64,000 nucleotides of DNA, taken from the NCBI GenBank assembly GCA_035496255.1, contig DATJEU010000020.1, forward strand, positions 16,793 through 80,792. The letters run 5' to 3'. Under the pieces are notes generated by a model. That model saw nothing but the letters and a program-made list of their open reading frames with translations, made no database searches and was not told where the DNA came from. Below are positions 25,125-34,536 of the stretch, piece by piece; position 1 is the first letter of the stretch, and each line of letters starts with the position of its first letter. The translations under genes and the position numbers were made by a program. This DNA is from Gp6-AA40 sp035496255 (GTDB lineage: Bacteria; Acidobacteriota; Vicinamibacteria; Vicinamibacterales; UBA2999).

Positions 25125-25920
25125 CTAATTCTGAGTGCGGAGCTCGTGGATGATGTTCTCGAGCGCTTCGATGATTTCGTCGCGTTCGACCTTCGACTTC
25201 TTGAAGCTCAAACGGAGATCGAATGCCTTGGTCGGCGGCCTGAACGCGAACACGTAGGACTTCGCCCGAGCCGTCGGCTTGGCGGTTTCTTTCCTGACAT
25301 CGGCCCGCGTGGCCGTGCCCTGGGTCGTGAGCTTTTCGACCAGCGCCAGCATCTTCTTCGGATCGCCTTGCCGGACGATCTGCAGCAGCGTCGACTTGGA
25401 GGTAATGTCGGCCAGCCGACATAGGTTGCGGACGTCCTCGGGCATGTTGCCGAGTGACAGTGATTCGGTGATCGAAGTTCGCGACTTTCCGAGCTTGCGC
25501 GCCATGTCTTCGTGCGTGTAGCCGCAACGCTGCGCCAGTTGCTGCAGCGCCTCGGACTCCTCGAAAGCCGTCAAGTCCTTGCGCTGGAGATTCTCGACCA
25601 GCGCCAGCTCCATGACCTCCCTGTCGTCCACTTCGCGGATGACAACCGGGACTTCCCGGAGGCCGACCTGGACGGCGGCGTGGTAGCGGCGCTCGCCGGC
25701 GATGATCTGGAATCGACCACCGTGGGGCCGGACGATGAGCGGCTCGATGATGCCCTTTTCGGAGACCGACGCCATCAGCTCCGACAGATCGCCCATGACC
25801 TGACGCGGCTGTCCGGGGTTCGGATCGAGCAGTTCGATCGGCAGCATCCGTCCCACGGGCTCCGCGGCGGATGTCGCGAGCGCATCGACGTAGTGCTCGT
25901 CGTGCCGCATACGCAGCGTC

Positions 25921-25949
<29 letters not shown>
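25125..25949 (-). CDS. parB: ParB-type partition protein with non-standard recognition helix
   Basis: A 274-residue ParB. The CTP-binding motifs are present: AGERRYHAAVQVG (GERRxxA) and ENLQRKDLTAFEESEAL. The N-terminal KRGL motif that normally contacts ParA is there. The helix-turn-helix (YTHEDMARKLGKSRTSITESLSLGNMPEDVRNL) differs from the usual GKSRSHVAN-LRLL type in the recognition helix, so the DNA site may differ from canonical parS. The C-terminal dimer domain is of the RPPTKAFDLRLSFKKSKVERDEI type that I associate with acidobacterial relatives. It overlaps parA by 29 bp. An internal near-perfect palindrome lies at 25405-25422. Confidence 0.9.
25405..25422. promoter_or_regulatory. Candidate ParB site inside parB
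   Basis: The 18-mer ATGTCGGCCAGCCGACAT is palindromic except at its two central bases and differs by one base from the perfect palindrome at 26795. It falls in the codons for RLADI. The repeated sequence in the par locus is seen; its role as parS is inference. Confidence 0.45.
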
Positions 25950-26694
<745 letters not shown>

Positions 26695-26723
26695 TTCGGC
26701 GCAGCCATGTCAGGGATGCGCCC

Positions 26724-26752
26724 ATTATGGGGATGCGGTTGGGGTGTGTCAA
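26724..26752 (-). promoter_or_regulatory. Predicted sigma-70 promoter of parAB
   Basis: On the minus strand: TTGACA (26752-26747), a 17-bp spacer, then CATAAT (26729-26724). Transcription would start about 20-25 bases before the parA ATG at 26694. Confidence 0.75.
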
Positions 26753-26794
26753 ATCCCCAAGCCCAAAATGTTGTGGCCGAGGGCAGAAGCGTGA

Positions 26795-26812
26795 ATGTCG
26801 GCCGGCCGACAT
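26795..26812. promoter_or_regulatory. Perfect 18-bp palindrome upstream of the parAB promoter (candidate parS/operator)
   Basis: ATGTCGGCCGGCCGACAT is its own reverse complement. It lies 42 bp upstream of the -35 box and ends in the stop codon of the upstream gene. A 17/18 copy is inside parB. No canonical parS (TGTTTCACGTGAAACA) was found in the window. Confidence 0.55.
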
Positions 26813-27297
26813 CACATCTTGTACTTGGGGAGCTCCGTCGGGTCCAGGCTTTCGAGCCACTTCTGGACCTTGTCGTTGTCCAGTCGCTCGGAGCCGAAGT
26901 CAACGGTCTTCGCGTTGTCGATGACCGACTCCTCCACCAGGATTGGCGCGCGGGTCCGGAGCGCCAGTGCGATGGCATCGCTCGGGCGCGCGTCGATCGC
27001 CACGCCCTCGCCGCGGACCGTCAGGTGAATGAGGGCGAAGAAGGTGTTGTCCTTGAGGTCGCTGACGACGATCCGATCGACGCGGCCGTCGAGATCGTTG
27101 ATCACGTTACGCAGCAGGTCGTGCGTCATCGGGCGTGGCGTGGCGATGTTCTCGATCTGGAGCGCGATGGCGTTTGCTTCGAACACGCCGACCCAGATCG
27201 GCAGGACACGCTCGCCGTCCTTGTCCTTGAGAATCACGATGGGTGTATTGGTGATCGGATCCACCATCAGCCCTTTGATCGTCATCTCGATGAGCAT
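26812..27297 (-). CDS. Bifunctional nuclease domain protein (DUF151)
   Basis: A 161-residue protein. I use the ATG at 27297 (MLIEMTIKGLMVDPITNTP), which aligns with the family start. The DUF151 core is clear: VILKDKDGERVLPIWVGVFEANAIALQIE, PRPMTHDLLRNVI and ARPSDAIALALRTRAPI. Family members have been described as metal-dependent DNase/RNase in plants, while the bacterial role is unclear; they often sit near miaB in other genomes. It lies 10 bp after miaB in the same direction. Confidence 0.92.
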   Translation of the reverse strand: MLIEMTIKGLMVDPITNTPIVILKDKDGERVLPIWVGVFEANAIALQIENIATPRPMTHDLLRNVINDLDGRVDRIVVSDLKDNTFFALIHLTVRGEGVAIDARPSDAIALALRTRAPILVEESVIDNAKTVDFGSERLDNDKVQKWLESLDPTELPKYKM

Positions 27298-27307
27298 GGC
27301 TCGCTCG

Positions 27308-28690
27308 CTACGCAGAAACGGTACCGGTGACTTCGCCCCGCAGGCTGTGCGGCCCGGCGCGAAGGATCCGCACCGCCAGTGTCCGCCCAATCCAGCGATG
27401 GACGTCGATGATACTCGCGCCGGTGCTGTGCGACGTATCGGCCGGCTGCGGGAAGTTCACTACGGTGTTCCCCGACGTCCGCCCGGAAAGTTCACCGTCC
27501 TGGCGCCGGCTGACCGAGTCGACGAGGACGTCCACGGTCGTGCCGACTGCCTGCTCGTGCAGGCGTGTCTGGATGTCGCGCTGCAGCGACTGGAGGGCGA
27601 CGATCCGTCTCGTCTTCTCCCCGTCACTGACATCGTCCGGCATCCGCTTCGAGGCGAGCGTGTTGGGCCGGACCGAATATTTGAACGAGAACATGCTGTG
27701 GTATCGCACGGCGTCGGTCAGCGACAACGTTTCGTCGAAGTCGTCCGCGGTCTCGCCAGGGAAGCCAACGATCATGTCCGTCGACAGCGTCGCCTCGGGA
27801 ACCGCTTCCCGGATTCGCGCGACCAGCTCCAGGTACTCCTCACGGGTATGACGCCGCCGCATGGCCTTGAGGATCCGGGAGGAGCCGGACTGCACGGGCA
27901 GATGCAGGTGCTTGGCGACCTTCGGGAGATCGCGTACGGCGTCGATGAGGCGGGTGCCGGTGTGTCGGGGGTGCGGGCTCGCGAATCGGATGCGCTCGAC
28001 GCCAGGCACGTCGTTGACGTCAGCGAGGAGTCCGGCGAAGTCGCAGGCCGGATCGTCGGGAGCCTGGTAATGATTGACGATTTGGCCGAGGAGCTGAATC
28101 TCCTTCCGGCCTGACGCGACGGCGTCCCTGACATCCGCGAGGATGTCCGCCTTGGCTCGCATGCGTTCGTGGCCGCGCGTGTACGGAACGACGCAGAACG
28201 CGCAGTGGTCGTTGCATCCCTCGATAATCGTGACGTAGGCCTTCACGGCGTCGCCGCGGCGCGTGATGCCGAGTGGAAACGTCACATCGTCCCACGGGTT
28301 GATGTCGACTTCGGCGAACGGGGACGTCGAGGCCTTCTCGACGAGCATCGGCAGCAGCTTCAGCCGCTGCGTGCCCAACACGACGTCGATCATGTGGCCG
28401 TTGGATCGCTGGAGCAGCGACTGCCCCTCCTGCTGCGCCACGCAACCGGCGACGGCGACCACCGGCCGGTGGCCGGTCTCCTGATTCATGACGCGCAGCT
28501 CGCCGAGGCGGGTGTACAGCTTCTCCTCCGCGTGCTCACGCACGCTGCACGTGTTGATGACGATGACGTCGGCGTCGAGATCGGAGTCCGTCGGCTCGTA
28601 GCCGGCCTGGTCGAGGAGACCGGCCATGCGTTCCGAGTCGTGGAAGTTCATCTGGCAGCCGAACGTCTCGATGAGGTATTTCCTAGCCAC
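27308..28690 (-). CDS. miaB: tRNA-2-methylthio-N6-dimethylallyladenosine synthase
   Basis: A radical-SAM methylthiotransferase of 460 residues from GTG at 28690. The reading VARKYLIETFGCQMNFHDSERM matches the family start; an upstream ATG at 28753 would add a 21-residue basic tail translated from a repeat. It contains the UPF0004 domain (Cys in FGCQMN and NTCSVREHAEEK, VAGCVAQQEG), the radical-SAM cluster motif CNDHCAFC and a C-terminal TRAM domain. It adds the methylthio group at position 37 of tRNAs reading UNN codons. It overlaps the end of recN by 8 bp. Confidence 0.93.
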   Translation of the reverse strand: MARKYLIETFGCQMNFHDSERMAGLLDQAGYEPTDSDLDADVIVINTCSVREHAEEKLYTRLGELRVMNQETGHRPVVAVAGCVAQQEGQSLLQRSNGHMIDVVLGTQRLKLLPMLVEKASTSPFAEVDINPWDDVTFPLGITRRGDAVKAYVTIIEGCNDHCAFCVVPYTRGHERMRAKADILADVRDAVASGRKEIQLLGQIVNHYQAPDDPACDFAGLLADVNDVPGVERIRFASPHPRHTGTRLIDAVRDLPKVAKHLHLPVQSGSSRILKAMRRRHTREEYLELVARIREAVPEATLSTDMIVGFPGETADDFDETLSLTDAVRYHSMFSFKYSVRPNTLASKRMPDDVSDGEKTRRIVALQSLQRDIQTRLHEQAVGTTVDVLVDSVSRRQDGELSGRTSGNTVVNFPQPADTSHSTGASIIDVHRWIGRTLAVRILRAGPHSLRGEVTGTVSA

Positions 28691-30395
28691 GTCTCCGGCT
28701 TTCGCTTTCGCCTTTCGTCTTTTGTTTGTCTTTCGCCCCGACGCGCGCTGCACCGGTCGCGGTCGCGCCGGCGGCGATCAGGTCCCTCGCCCCGGCTCGG
28801 ACAGAGGCGGTTACCTGCGCGCCTCCGAGCATCCGCGCCACTTCCTCGACCCGTGCCTCGGCATCCAGACGATCTACGCACGTCACCGTTCGACGACCTC
28901 TGACCTGCTTCTCGATCAGGAACTGTGTGCTCGCGCGTGCCGCAATCTGCGGCAGGTGCGTGATGCACAGTACCTGGAACTGGTCTCCGAGCTCGCGGAG
29001 CCGCGCGCCGACGACATCGGCGACCCGCCCGCCGATGCCGGCGTCAACCTCGTCGAAGATCAGCGTCTTGGAATCGTGACCGCCGCGCTTCGCGCCGATG
29101 GTCTTCAGTGCCAGCATCACGCGGGAGAGCTCGCCGCCGGACACGATTCGCGCGAGCGGCCGCGGTGCCTCGCCGACGTTTGGTGAAATGAAGAACTCGG
29201 CGTCGTCGATGCCCCGCTCTCCCCAACCGGCGGGCGCCGCCTCGGCATCGTTGAAGCGGACCTCGAATCGCGTCTTCGCCATGGCCAGGTCCGCGAGGAG
29301 CGCCTCGAGCTCCCTGGCAAACACGCTGGCGGCTGTCCGACGCCGCCGCGACAGTTCGCGCGCCGAGACCAGGAACCGATCGGAGGCAGCGGTCAGCCGC
29401 GCCTGCAGATCTTCGGCCTGCTCCCCTGCCCCACCGAGCAGGTTGCGCTCGTGCGTCAGCGCGGCGCCGCGATCGACGACATCCTGCAGCGTCGGACCGT
29501 ACTTGCGCTTCAGTCGCTCGAGGCCCGCGAGCCGATCTTCCACTTCCTGCAATCGTCCCGGCGCCGCGTTCACCTCGTCGGCATACCGGCGCAGGAAGAA
29601 CGCGAGATCCTCGAGCTGCGACTTGATGCTGTCGCGAGCGTCGGCGTACGCGGCAAACTGTGGCTCGATGGTGGCGAGTTCGCCGACGCGCTTCCAGACA
29701 CCGCCCAGCGACGCCAGTACCGCCTGGTCGCTCTCGTACAGCGCGGCGTAGCTTTCCTCGCACAACCGCTGAATGCGCTCGGCGTTGGCCAGCACCTGCT
29801 TCGCGGCGGCGAGCTCCTCGTCCTCTCCCGGCTTCGGCGACGCTCGTTCGATCTCGCCGAGCTGAAACGCGATCAGATCGAGCCGAGCCGCACGCTCGCG
29901 TGAATCCATCCGCGAGCGATCGAGTTGCTCGCGCAGCGTGCGCACTTCCGCCCAGTCATGCGCCACGCGCTCGACCAGATCCTGATGACCCGCGAACGCG
30001 TCGAGCAGCGGCAGGTGCGTCTGCGGATCGAGCAGCGCCTGGTGCTCATGCTGGCCGTGCAATTCAACGAGGCGATCGGAGAGATCGCGGAGTGCCGACG
30101 CGGTGGCGAGCGCGCCATTGATGAACGAACGGCTCCGTCCCTGGCTGCTGATCTCGCGACGAACGATCAGCTCTGCGGCGTCGGTGGTCTCGAAGATGGC
30201 CTCGATGGTTGCCTGTGCTTCGCCGGTGCGGACGAGATCGGCCGAGGCGCGGCCGCCCAGCAGCAGGCCGACCGCCTCCACGAGAATCGACTTGCCGGCA
30301 CCTGTCTCGCCCGTGAGGACGTTGAAGCCGTCGTCGAACTCGACCTCCACGGCGTCGATGACCGCCAGGTTGCGGATGCGGAGGAAGCGCAGCAT
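28683..30395 (-). CDS. recN: DNA repair protein RecN
   Basis: A 570-residue SMC-like ATPase for double-strand-break repair. The N-terminal Walker A is GETGAGKSILVEAVGLLLGG. A central antiparallel coiled coil follows, and the C-terminal part has the ABC signature region (RIVSGGELSRVMLALK) and Walker B (TLIFDEVDAGIGG). The last roughly 15 residues (KDKQKTKGESES and Arg-rich end) are encoded by a degenerate 7-bp repeat at 28697-28738, so the natural C-terminus probably ended earlier. It is followed by overlapping miaB. Confidence 0.94.
   Translation of the reverse strand: MLRFLRIRNLAVIDAVEVEFDDGFNVLTGETGAGKSILVEAVGLLLGGRASADLVRTGEAQATIEAIFETTDAAELIVRREISSQGRSRSFINGALATASALRDLSDRLVELHGQHEHQALLDPQTHLPLLDAFAGHQDLVERVAHDWAEVRTLREQLDRSRMDSRERAARLDLIAFQLGEIERASPKPGEDEELAAAKQVLANAERIQRLCEESYAALYESDQAVLASLGGVWKRVGELATIEPQFAAYADARDSIKSQLEDLAFFLRRYADEVNAAPGRLQEVEDRLAGLERLKRKYGPTLQDVVDRGAALTHERNLLGGAGEQAEDLQARLTAASDRFLVSARELSRRRRTAASVFARELEALLADLAMAKTRFEVRFNDAEAAPAGWGERGIDDAEFFISPNVGEAPRPLARIVSGGELSRVMLALKTIGAKRGGHDSKTLIFDEVDAGIGGRVADVVGARLRELGDQFQVLCITHLPQIAARASTQFLIEKQVRGRRTVTCVDRLDAEARVEEVARMLGGAQVTASVRAGARDLIAAGATATGAARVGAKDKQKTKGESESRRRG
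28697..28738. repeat. Heptamer repeat in the 3' end of recN
   Basis: Six 7-bp units on the minus strand (GGCGAAA, GACAAAC, AAAAGAC, GAAAGGC, GAAAGCG, AAAGCCG) encode the tail of RecN and just precede the miaB start. The 7-bp period matches the other repeats in the window although the base sequence differs. Confidence 0.6.
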
Positions 30396-30536
30396 GGAGG
30401 CGGAACTTCCATGCTATCAGACTTTTGACAGCGATCTGGTCGCATGCTACCCTGCCGGGGACCTGCGCTGATTCCCAGCAGCGCGACAAACTGCGCCGCT
30501 CCCACCGGCGCGCTGCCGATACATCGGAGGCTTTCG

Positions 30537-31292
30537 TTGTACACGCTTGGCACCCTCGTCCTTGCACTTCAGGTGCAAGAGGGCGCTGCCCCTCTGACCG
30601 GAACGGACAATATCGTCGGGATTCTTTCCAACACCGGACCGGTCAACCGCATCGTTCTCGGAATTCTGATCCTGTTGTCGGTCGTGTCGTGGGCGATCAT
30701 TCTTCAGAAGACGTGGGCCTATCGCATCGTCGTCCGTCAGAGTGCGACGTTCCTCGACGTGTTCCGGCGCAGCGCCAAGTTCTCGGAGGTTCAGGCCGTT
30801 TGCCCGTCGCTGCCGGCGAGTCCGCTCGTGGGTGTGTTCCAGGCCGGTTATGCCGAGCTCAACGCTCAGTTTCGCGGCGCCGCTCCGCAGCCCGGCAATC
30901 CATCTGCGCCCGCGGTTCGTCCAACACTCAAGAGCTTGCCGGCAGTGGACCGCGCGCTGCTGCGAGCCTCCACGGCTGAAGTGAGCAAACTCGAGAAGCA
31001 CGTGACGTTTCTGGCGACGATTGCCAGCGTGGCGCCGTTCATCGGGCTGTTCGGCACCGTGTGGGGCATCATGCTGGCGTTCATGCGCATCGGCGCGACC
31101 GGCGCGACCAACCTCGCGACCGTCGGTCCGGGCATTGCCGACGCGTTGATCGCGACAGCGGCGGGCCTTTTTGCGGCGATTCCCGCGGTCCTCTTCTATA
31201 ACCACTTCACGTCGAAGATGAAGGGCATCGCGGGACAGATCGACGACTTCTCGCTCGAGTTCCTCAACATCGCCGAACGGAACTTCACGTAG
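30537..31292 (+). CDS. tolQ: TolQ-type proton channel subunit (MotA/TolQ/ExbB family)
   Basis: A 251-residue inner-membrane protein. I choose the TTG at 30537, with GGAGG six bases before it; the upstream ATG at 30444 would add an unlikely leader. It has a first helix (IVLGILILLSVVSWAIILQKTWAY), a cytoplasmic loop, and a helix pair (FLATIASVAPFIGLFGTVWGIMLAF and GIADALIATAAGLFAAIPAVLFYNHF) that is the MotA/TolQ/ExbB signature. With TolR it uses the proton motive force to energise TolA. It heads a six-gene Tol-Pal operon. Confidence 0.93.
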   Translation: MYTLGTLVLALQVQEGAAPLTGTDNIVGILSNTGPVNRIVLGILILLSVVSWAIILQKTWAYRIVVRQSATFLDVFRRSAKFSEVQAVCPSLPASPLVGVFQAGYAELNAQFRGAAPQPGNPSAPAVRPTLKSLPAVDRALLRASTAEVSKLEKHVTFLATIASVAPFIGLFGTVWGIMLAFMRIGATGATNLATVGPGIADALIATAAGLFAAIPAVLFYNHFTSKMKGIAGQIDDFSLEFLNIAERNFT

Positions 31293-31299
31293 GAGCGAC

Positions 31300-31761
31300 G
31301 TGCCCAAAGTCATTCCTTCGACGCCAGCCCCCGGCCACGGTACACGCGGCCGGCGCGTCTCGACGACGCTCGCGGAGATCAACATCATCCCGCTGGTCGA
31401 CGTGATGCTCGTGCTGCTGATCATCTTCATGGTCACCGCGCCGATGCTGCAGAAAGGCATTGAGGTCAAGCTGCCGGTGGCGACGCGGACGCAGGACATT
31501 GCCAGCGAACGGCTGTTCATCGATCTGCCCGTGGCCTATCGTACGGATCACAAGGTCTACATGGCCAAGGAACCGATCCGCGTCGAAGTCCTCGGTGAGC
31601 GGATCCGTCAATTGATGCTGACGCGCACCGACAAGCAGGTGTTTCTCCGCGCCGACGGTAAGGTGACGATGCAGGAAGCGATCGAGGTGATGGATCGTCT
31701 GAAGGCGGCAGGCGTCACGAATGTGGGGCTCGTGACCGCGCTCCCCGGCGAGCAGCAATGA
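31300..31761 (+). CDS. tolR: TolR/ExbD-type proton channel subunit
   Basis: A 153-residue bitopic protein starting at GTG 31300 with AGGAG before it. The single membrane helix carries the essential Asp in EINIIPLVDVMLVLLIIFMV, and the periplasmic domain ends IEVMDRLKAAGVTNVGLV, typical of ExbD/TolR. It overlaps tolA by 4 bp. Confidence 0.93.
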   Translation: MPKVIPSTPAPGHGTRGRRVSTTLAEINIIPLVDVMLVLLIIFMVTAPMLQKGIEVKLPVATRTQDIASERLFIDLPVAYRTDHKVYMAKEPIRVEVLGERIRQLMLTRTDKQVFLRADGKVTMQEAIEVMDRLKAAGVTNVGLVTALPGEQQ

Positions 31762-32534
31762 CCGAGGCCGTCACCGACATCATCGTCGCGCGATCGCGAG
31801 CGCAGGAGTCGCTGACGGGTACTGTCGCGTGGTCGATCGGCCTGCACCTGGTCCTGATTGCGGTGGTCATGCTGATGCCGGGCGCGAAGAACGTCGCGCC
31901 GCCGGTGGTGATGACGATCACGCTGAGTGGCAGCCCTGGCCCGAAGACGGAAGGTATGAGCGAGGCGGCGTCGCGGGCTGTCCAGGAGGTGGCGAAGCCC
32001 GAGGTCGCCAAGCCGGTGGTGACGGCTCCCGCGCCGGTCCGGCCGGAGATGACGCTGCCGAATCCGAAGGTCAAGCCGCGGCCCGTCGTGAAACCGAAGG
32101 AGGCGCCGCCGGACGCCAGCAGCCGCCGGCTGAACACGGGCGAGGAAGTGAAGTCCGGCACGGCGCCGGCGGCGTCGCAGCAGATCCGCGGGCAGGGATT
32201 CGGACTGGCAACGAGCGGCGGCAATGGGCTGGGCTCGAAGATGTCGCTCGATGTCAGCAACTTCTGTTGCCGGGAATACCTCGATCAGATGGTCGTGGCG
32301 ATCAGGGCGAGATGGAACAACAAGCAGCCCGTGGCGGGCATAGTGGGGATGAAATTCACGATCCAGCGCGACGGTCGCATCACGGATGTGCAGATCGAGC
32401 GGCCGAGCGGGCTTGCGGTGCTCGACAACGAGTCCCAGCATGCGCTGCTGGCCACCGCGCGACTGCAGTCGCTGCCCGCGCAATATCCCAATTCAACGCT
32501 GACAGTGCACCTGTCCTTCGAATATGAACGGTGA
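31758..32534 (+). CDS. tolA: TolA-like / TonB C-terminal domain protein
   Basis: A 258-residue protein with one N-terminal membrane helix (SIGLHLVLIAVVMLMPG), a Pro/Lys/Val-rich periplasmic extension (about residues 70-140), and a TonB/TolA-type C-terminal domain (FCCREYLDQMVVAIRARWNNKQ, then FTIQRDGRITDVQIERPSG). Position between tolR and tolB makes TolA the likely role: spanning the periplasm to contact Pal and TolB. The two adjacent cysteines near residue 172 are notable. Confidence 0.85.
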   Translation: MTEAVTDIIVARSRAQESLTGTVAWSIGLHLVLIAVVMLMPGAKNVAPPVVMTITLSGSPGPKTEGMSEAASRAVQEVAKPEVAKPVVTAPAPVRPEMTLPNPKVKPRPVVKPKEAPPDASSRRLNTGEEVKSGTAPAASQQIRGQGFGLATSGGNGLGSKMSLDVSNFCCREYLDQMVVAIRARWNNKQPVAGIVGMKFTIQRDGRITDVQIERPSGLAVLDNESQHALLATARLQSLPAQYPNSTLTVHLSFEYER

Positions 32535-32537
32535 GGC

Positions 32538-33932
32538 ATGACTAAGCCCTCGATACTGGCCATCGCGGCCGCGTTGGTCGCTGGCGTCACCGCGTTCGCG
32601 CGGCAACAGCCACCCGCAACGCCGCCGTCGGCGCCGGCGCAGCAGCAGCAGCCGTCAGACGTGGAGCTGGTGATCTCCGGCGAAGGCTCGCGACCTCCGG
32701 AGTACGCGGTCCCGGACTTCGTCGCGCTCAGCCCCGACGCCAACGATCTCGGCAAGCTGCTCGGACAGGTGCTGTGGGATGACCTGCGCTTCGAGCGCGA
32801 GGTGGACGTGATGCCCCGTGACATCGTCGCGACGGTGCCGGTGGCGCGAACGGCTGAACAGGTCAACTTCGGCGCCTGGCGCGAATTGAACGCGGACGCG
32901 GTCGTCTTCGGCACCGTGCAGAAGAGCGGAGATACGCTGACCGTTCAGGTGCGCCTGTTCAATGCGCGCACGCGGCAGGCGGTGTTCAGCCGCGAGTATT
33001 CTGGCAAGTCCGACCCGCGTTCGTTCGCGCATCGTATCGCCGACGAAATCCACCTGCAGCAGCGCAACCTGCACGGCGTCGCGCACACCAAGCTGGCGTT
33101 CGTGTCGACACGGGCGCGGACGCGCGTCCGCGGGACCGGCCAGCAGAATCGCGAGTCGAAGGAGGTCTGGATCGCCGACTACGACGGCGCGAACCAGCGG
33201 CAGATCACGCTGAACAGCGCCTGGCTCAACGTCGCGCCGTCATGGTCGCCGGATGCCCGCTCGATCGCCTACACGTCCTACCAGAAGGTGGCGGGCGGCG
33301 GTGCGCCCGACATCTTCATTTCACTCATCTACCAGGGCCAGCGGGAAAACCCCACCAAGGGTCGGGCCGACTCGAATTTCCAGCCGGTGTTCTCGCCGGA
33401 CGGTTCGCGGATCGCGTTCATGTCGAACCGCGACGGCAACAACGAGATCTACGTCATGAACAAGGACGGGTCTGGCGTGCGGCGGCTGACGTTCACGCCG
33501 AACGCGAGTGAATCGACGCCGACCTGGTCGCCGACCGGAGGACAAATCGCGTTCACGTCCGATCGTACCGGCACGCCGCAGATTTACATCATGTCCTCGC
33601 TGGACGGTTCGGGCGTGACCAAGGTGACGTCGGAGAGCTATGCCGATCGCGCGACCTGGTCACCGGCACCGTTCAACGAGATCGCGTATGCGGCCCGCAC
33701 GGGCCCGGGCTTCGACATCAAGGTGATCAACCTGAGCACCCGCGAAGTCATTCAACTGACTCACGGCGAAGGGTCGAACGAGAGCCCGGCGTATTCCTCG
33801 AACGGGCGGCACATCGCCTTCATGTCCACGCGAAAAGGCAACGCGCAGATCTTCACGATGACCCGTGACGGCCGCGACCTCAAGCAGGTGACCACCTCCG
33901 GCACGAACGAAACGCCGGCCTGGTCCAATTGA
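32538..33932 (+). CDS. tolB: Tol-Pal system beta-propeller protein TolB
   Basis: A 464-residue periplasmic protein with signal peptide (MTKPSILAIAAALVAGVTAFA). The N-terminal alpha/beta domain (about 40-190) is followed by a six-bladed propeller of PD40/WD-like repeats, seen as repeated W/F-SPDG motifs: PSWSPDARSIAY, PVFSPDGSRIAFMS, PTWSPTGGQIAFTS and PAYSSNGRHIAFMS. It binds Pal and TolA. It lies 3 bp after tolA and 19 bp before pal. Confidence 0.95.
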   Translation: MTKPSILAIAAALVAGVTAFARQQPPATPPSAPAQQQQPSDVELVISGEGSRPPEYAVPDFVALSPDANDLGKLLGQVLWDDLRFEREVDVMPRDIVATVPVARTAEQVNFGAWRELNADAVVFGTVQKSGDTLTVQVRLFNARTRQAVFSREYSGKSDPRSFAHRIADEIHLQQRNLHGVAHTKLAFVSTRARTRVRGTGQQNRESKEVWIADYDGANQRQITLNSAWLNVAPSWSPDARSIAYTSYQKVAGGGAPDIFISLIYQGQRENPTKGRADSNFQPVFSPDGSRIAFMSNRDGNNEIYVMNKDGSGVRRLTFTPNASESTPTWSPTGGQIAFTSDRTGTPQIYIMSSLDGSGVTKVTSESYADRATWSPAPFNEIAYAARTGPGFDIKVINLSTREVIQLTHGEGSNESPAYSSNGRHIAFMSTRKGNAQIFTMTRDGRDLKQVTTSGTNETPAWSN

Positions 33933-33951
33933 TTCTTTCAACGAGGCTTCG

Positions 33952-34530
33952 ATGCGACTGACATCCGCCACCACCGTCCTGCTCCTCACCGCCGTCGTCC
34001 TGGTTGCCGGCTGCGGCAAGAAGGCAAAGCCGGTTCTCAACCCCGTGGCACCGCCACCCGCGACCGCGAACAACGAGCCGGCGGCGCCGCCGGCCGCTCC
34101 CCCGGAGCGTGTCGAAGAGCCGCTGCCGGTTCCGCCGCAGCCGATCGCGGAAGACAACATCAGCAATCGGTCGCTCGACGATTTGAACAAGGACTCCCCG
34201 CTCAAGCCGATCTTCTTCCCGCTCGACCAGTCGGATCTCGACGACACGGCGCGGGCGGTGGTGAACTCCAACGCCGAGGTGCTGAAGAAGTACGGGACCT
34301 GGGTGGTGACCGTCGAGGGACACTGCGACGAACGCGGAACGGCTGAGTACAACCTGGCGCTCGGCGAGCGCCGCGCGGTCGCGGTCAAGACCTATCTCGT
34401 GTCGCTGGGGATTTCTCCGGACCGCCTGCGGACCGTCAGCTACGGCAAGGAATTCCCGTTCGATCCGGGCCACACCGAAGACTCGTGGTCGAAGAACCGG
34501 CGCGCGCAGTTCGTAATCACGTCAAAATAG
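33952..34530 (+). CDS. pal: Peptidoglycan-associated lipoprotein Pal
   Basis: A 192-residue lipoprotein: signal MRLTSATTVLLLTAVVLVAGC with the lipobox cysteine, a Pro/Ala-rich linker, then an OmpA-like domain (IFFPLDQSDLDDTARAVV, VEGHCDERGTAEYNLALGERRAVAV, SYGKEFP) that binds meso-diaminopimelate of peptidoglycan. It tethers the outer membrane to the wall. Confidence 0.96.
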   Translation: MRLTSATTVLLLTAVVLVAGCGKKAKPVLNPVAPPPATANNEPAAPPAAPPERVEEPLPVPPQPIAEDNISNRSLDDLNKDSPLKPIFFPLDQSDLDDTARAVVNSNAEVLKKYGTWVVTVEGHCDERGTAEYNLALGERRAVAVKTYLVSLGISPDRLRTVSYGKEFPFDPGHTEDSWSKNRRAQFVITSK

Positions 34531-34536
34531 AGCGTC

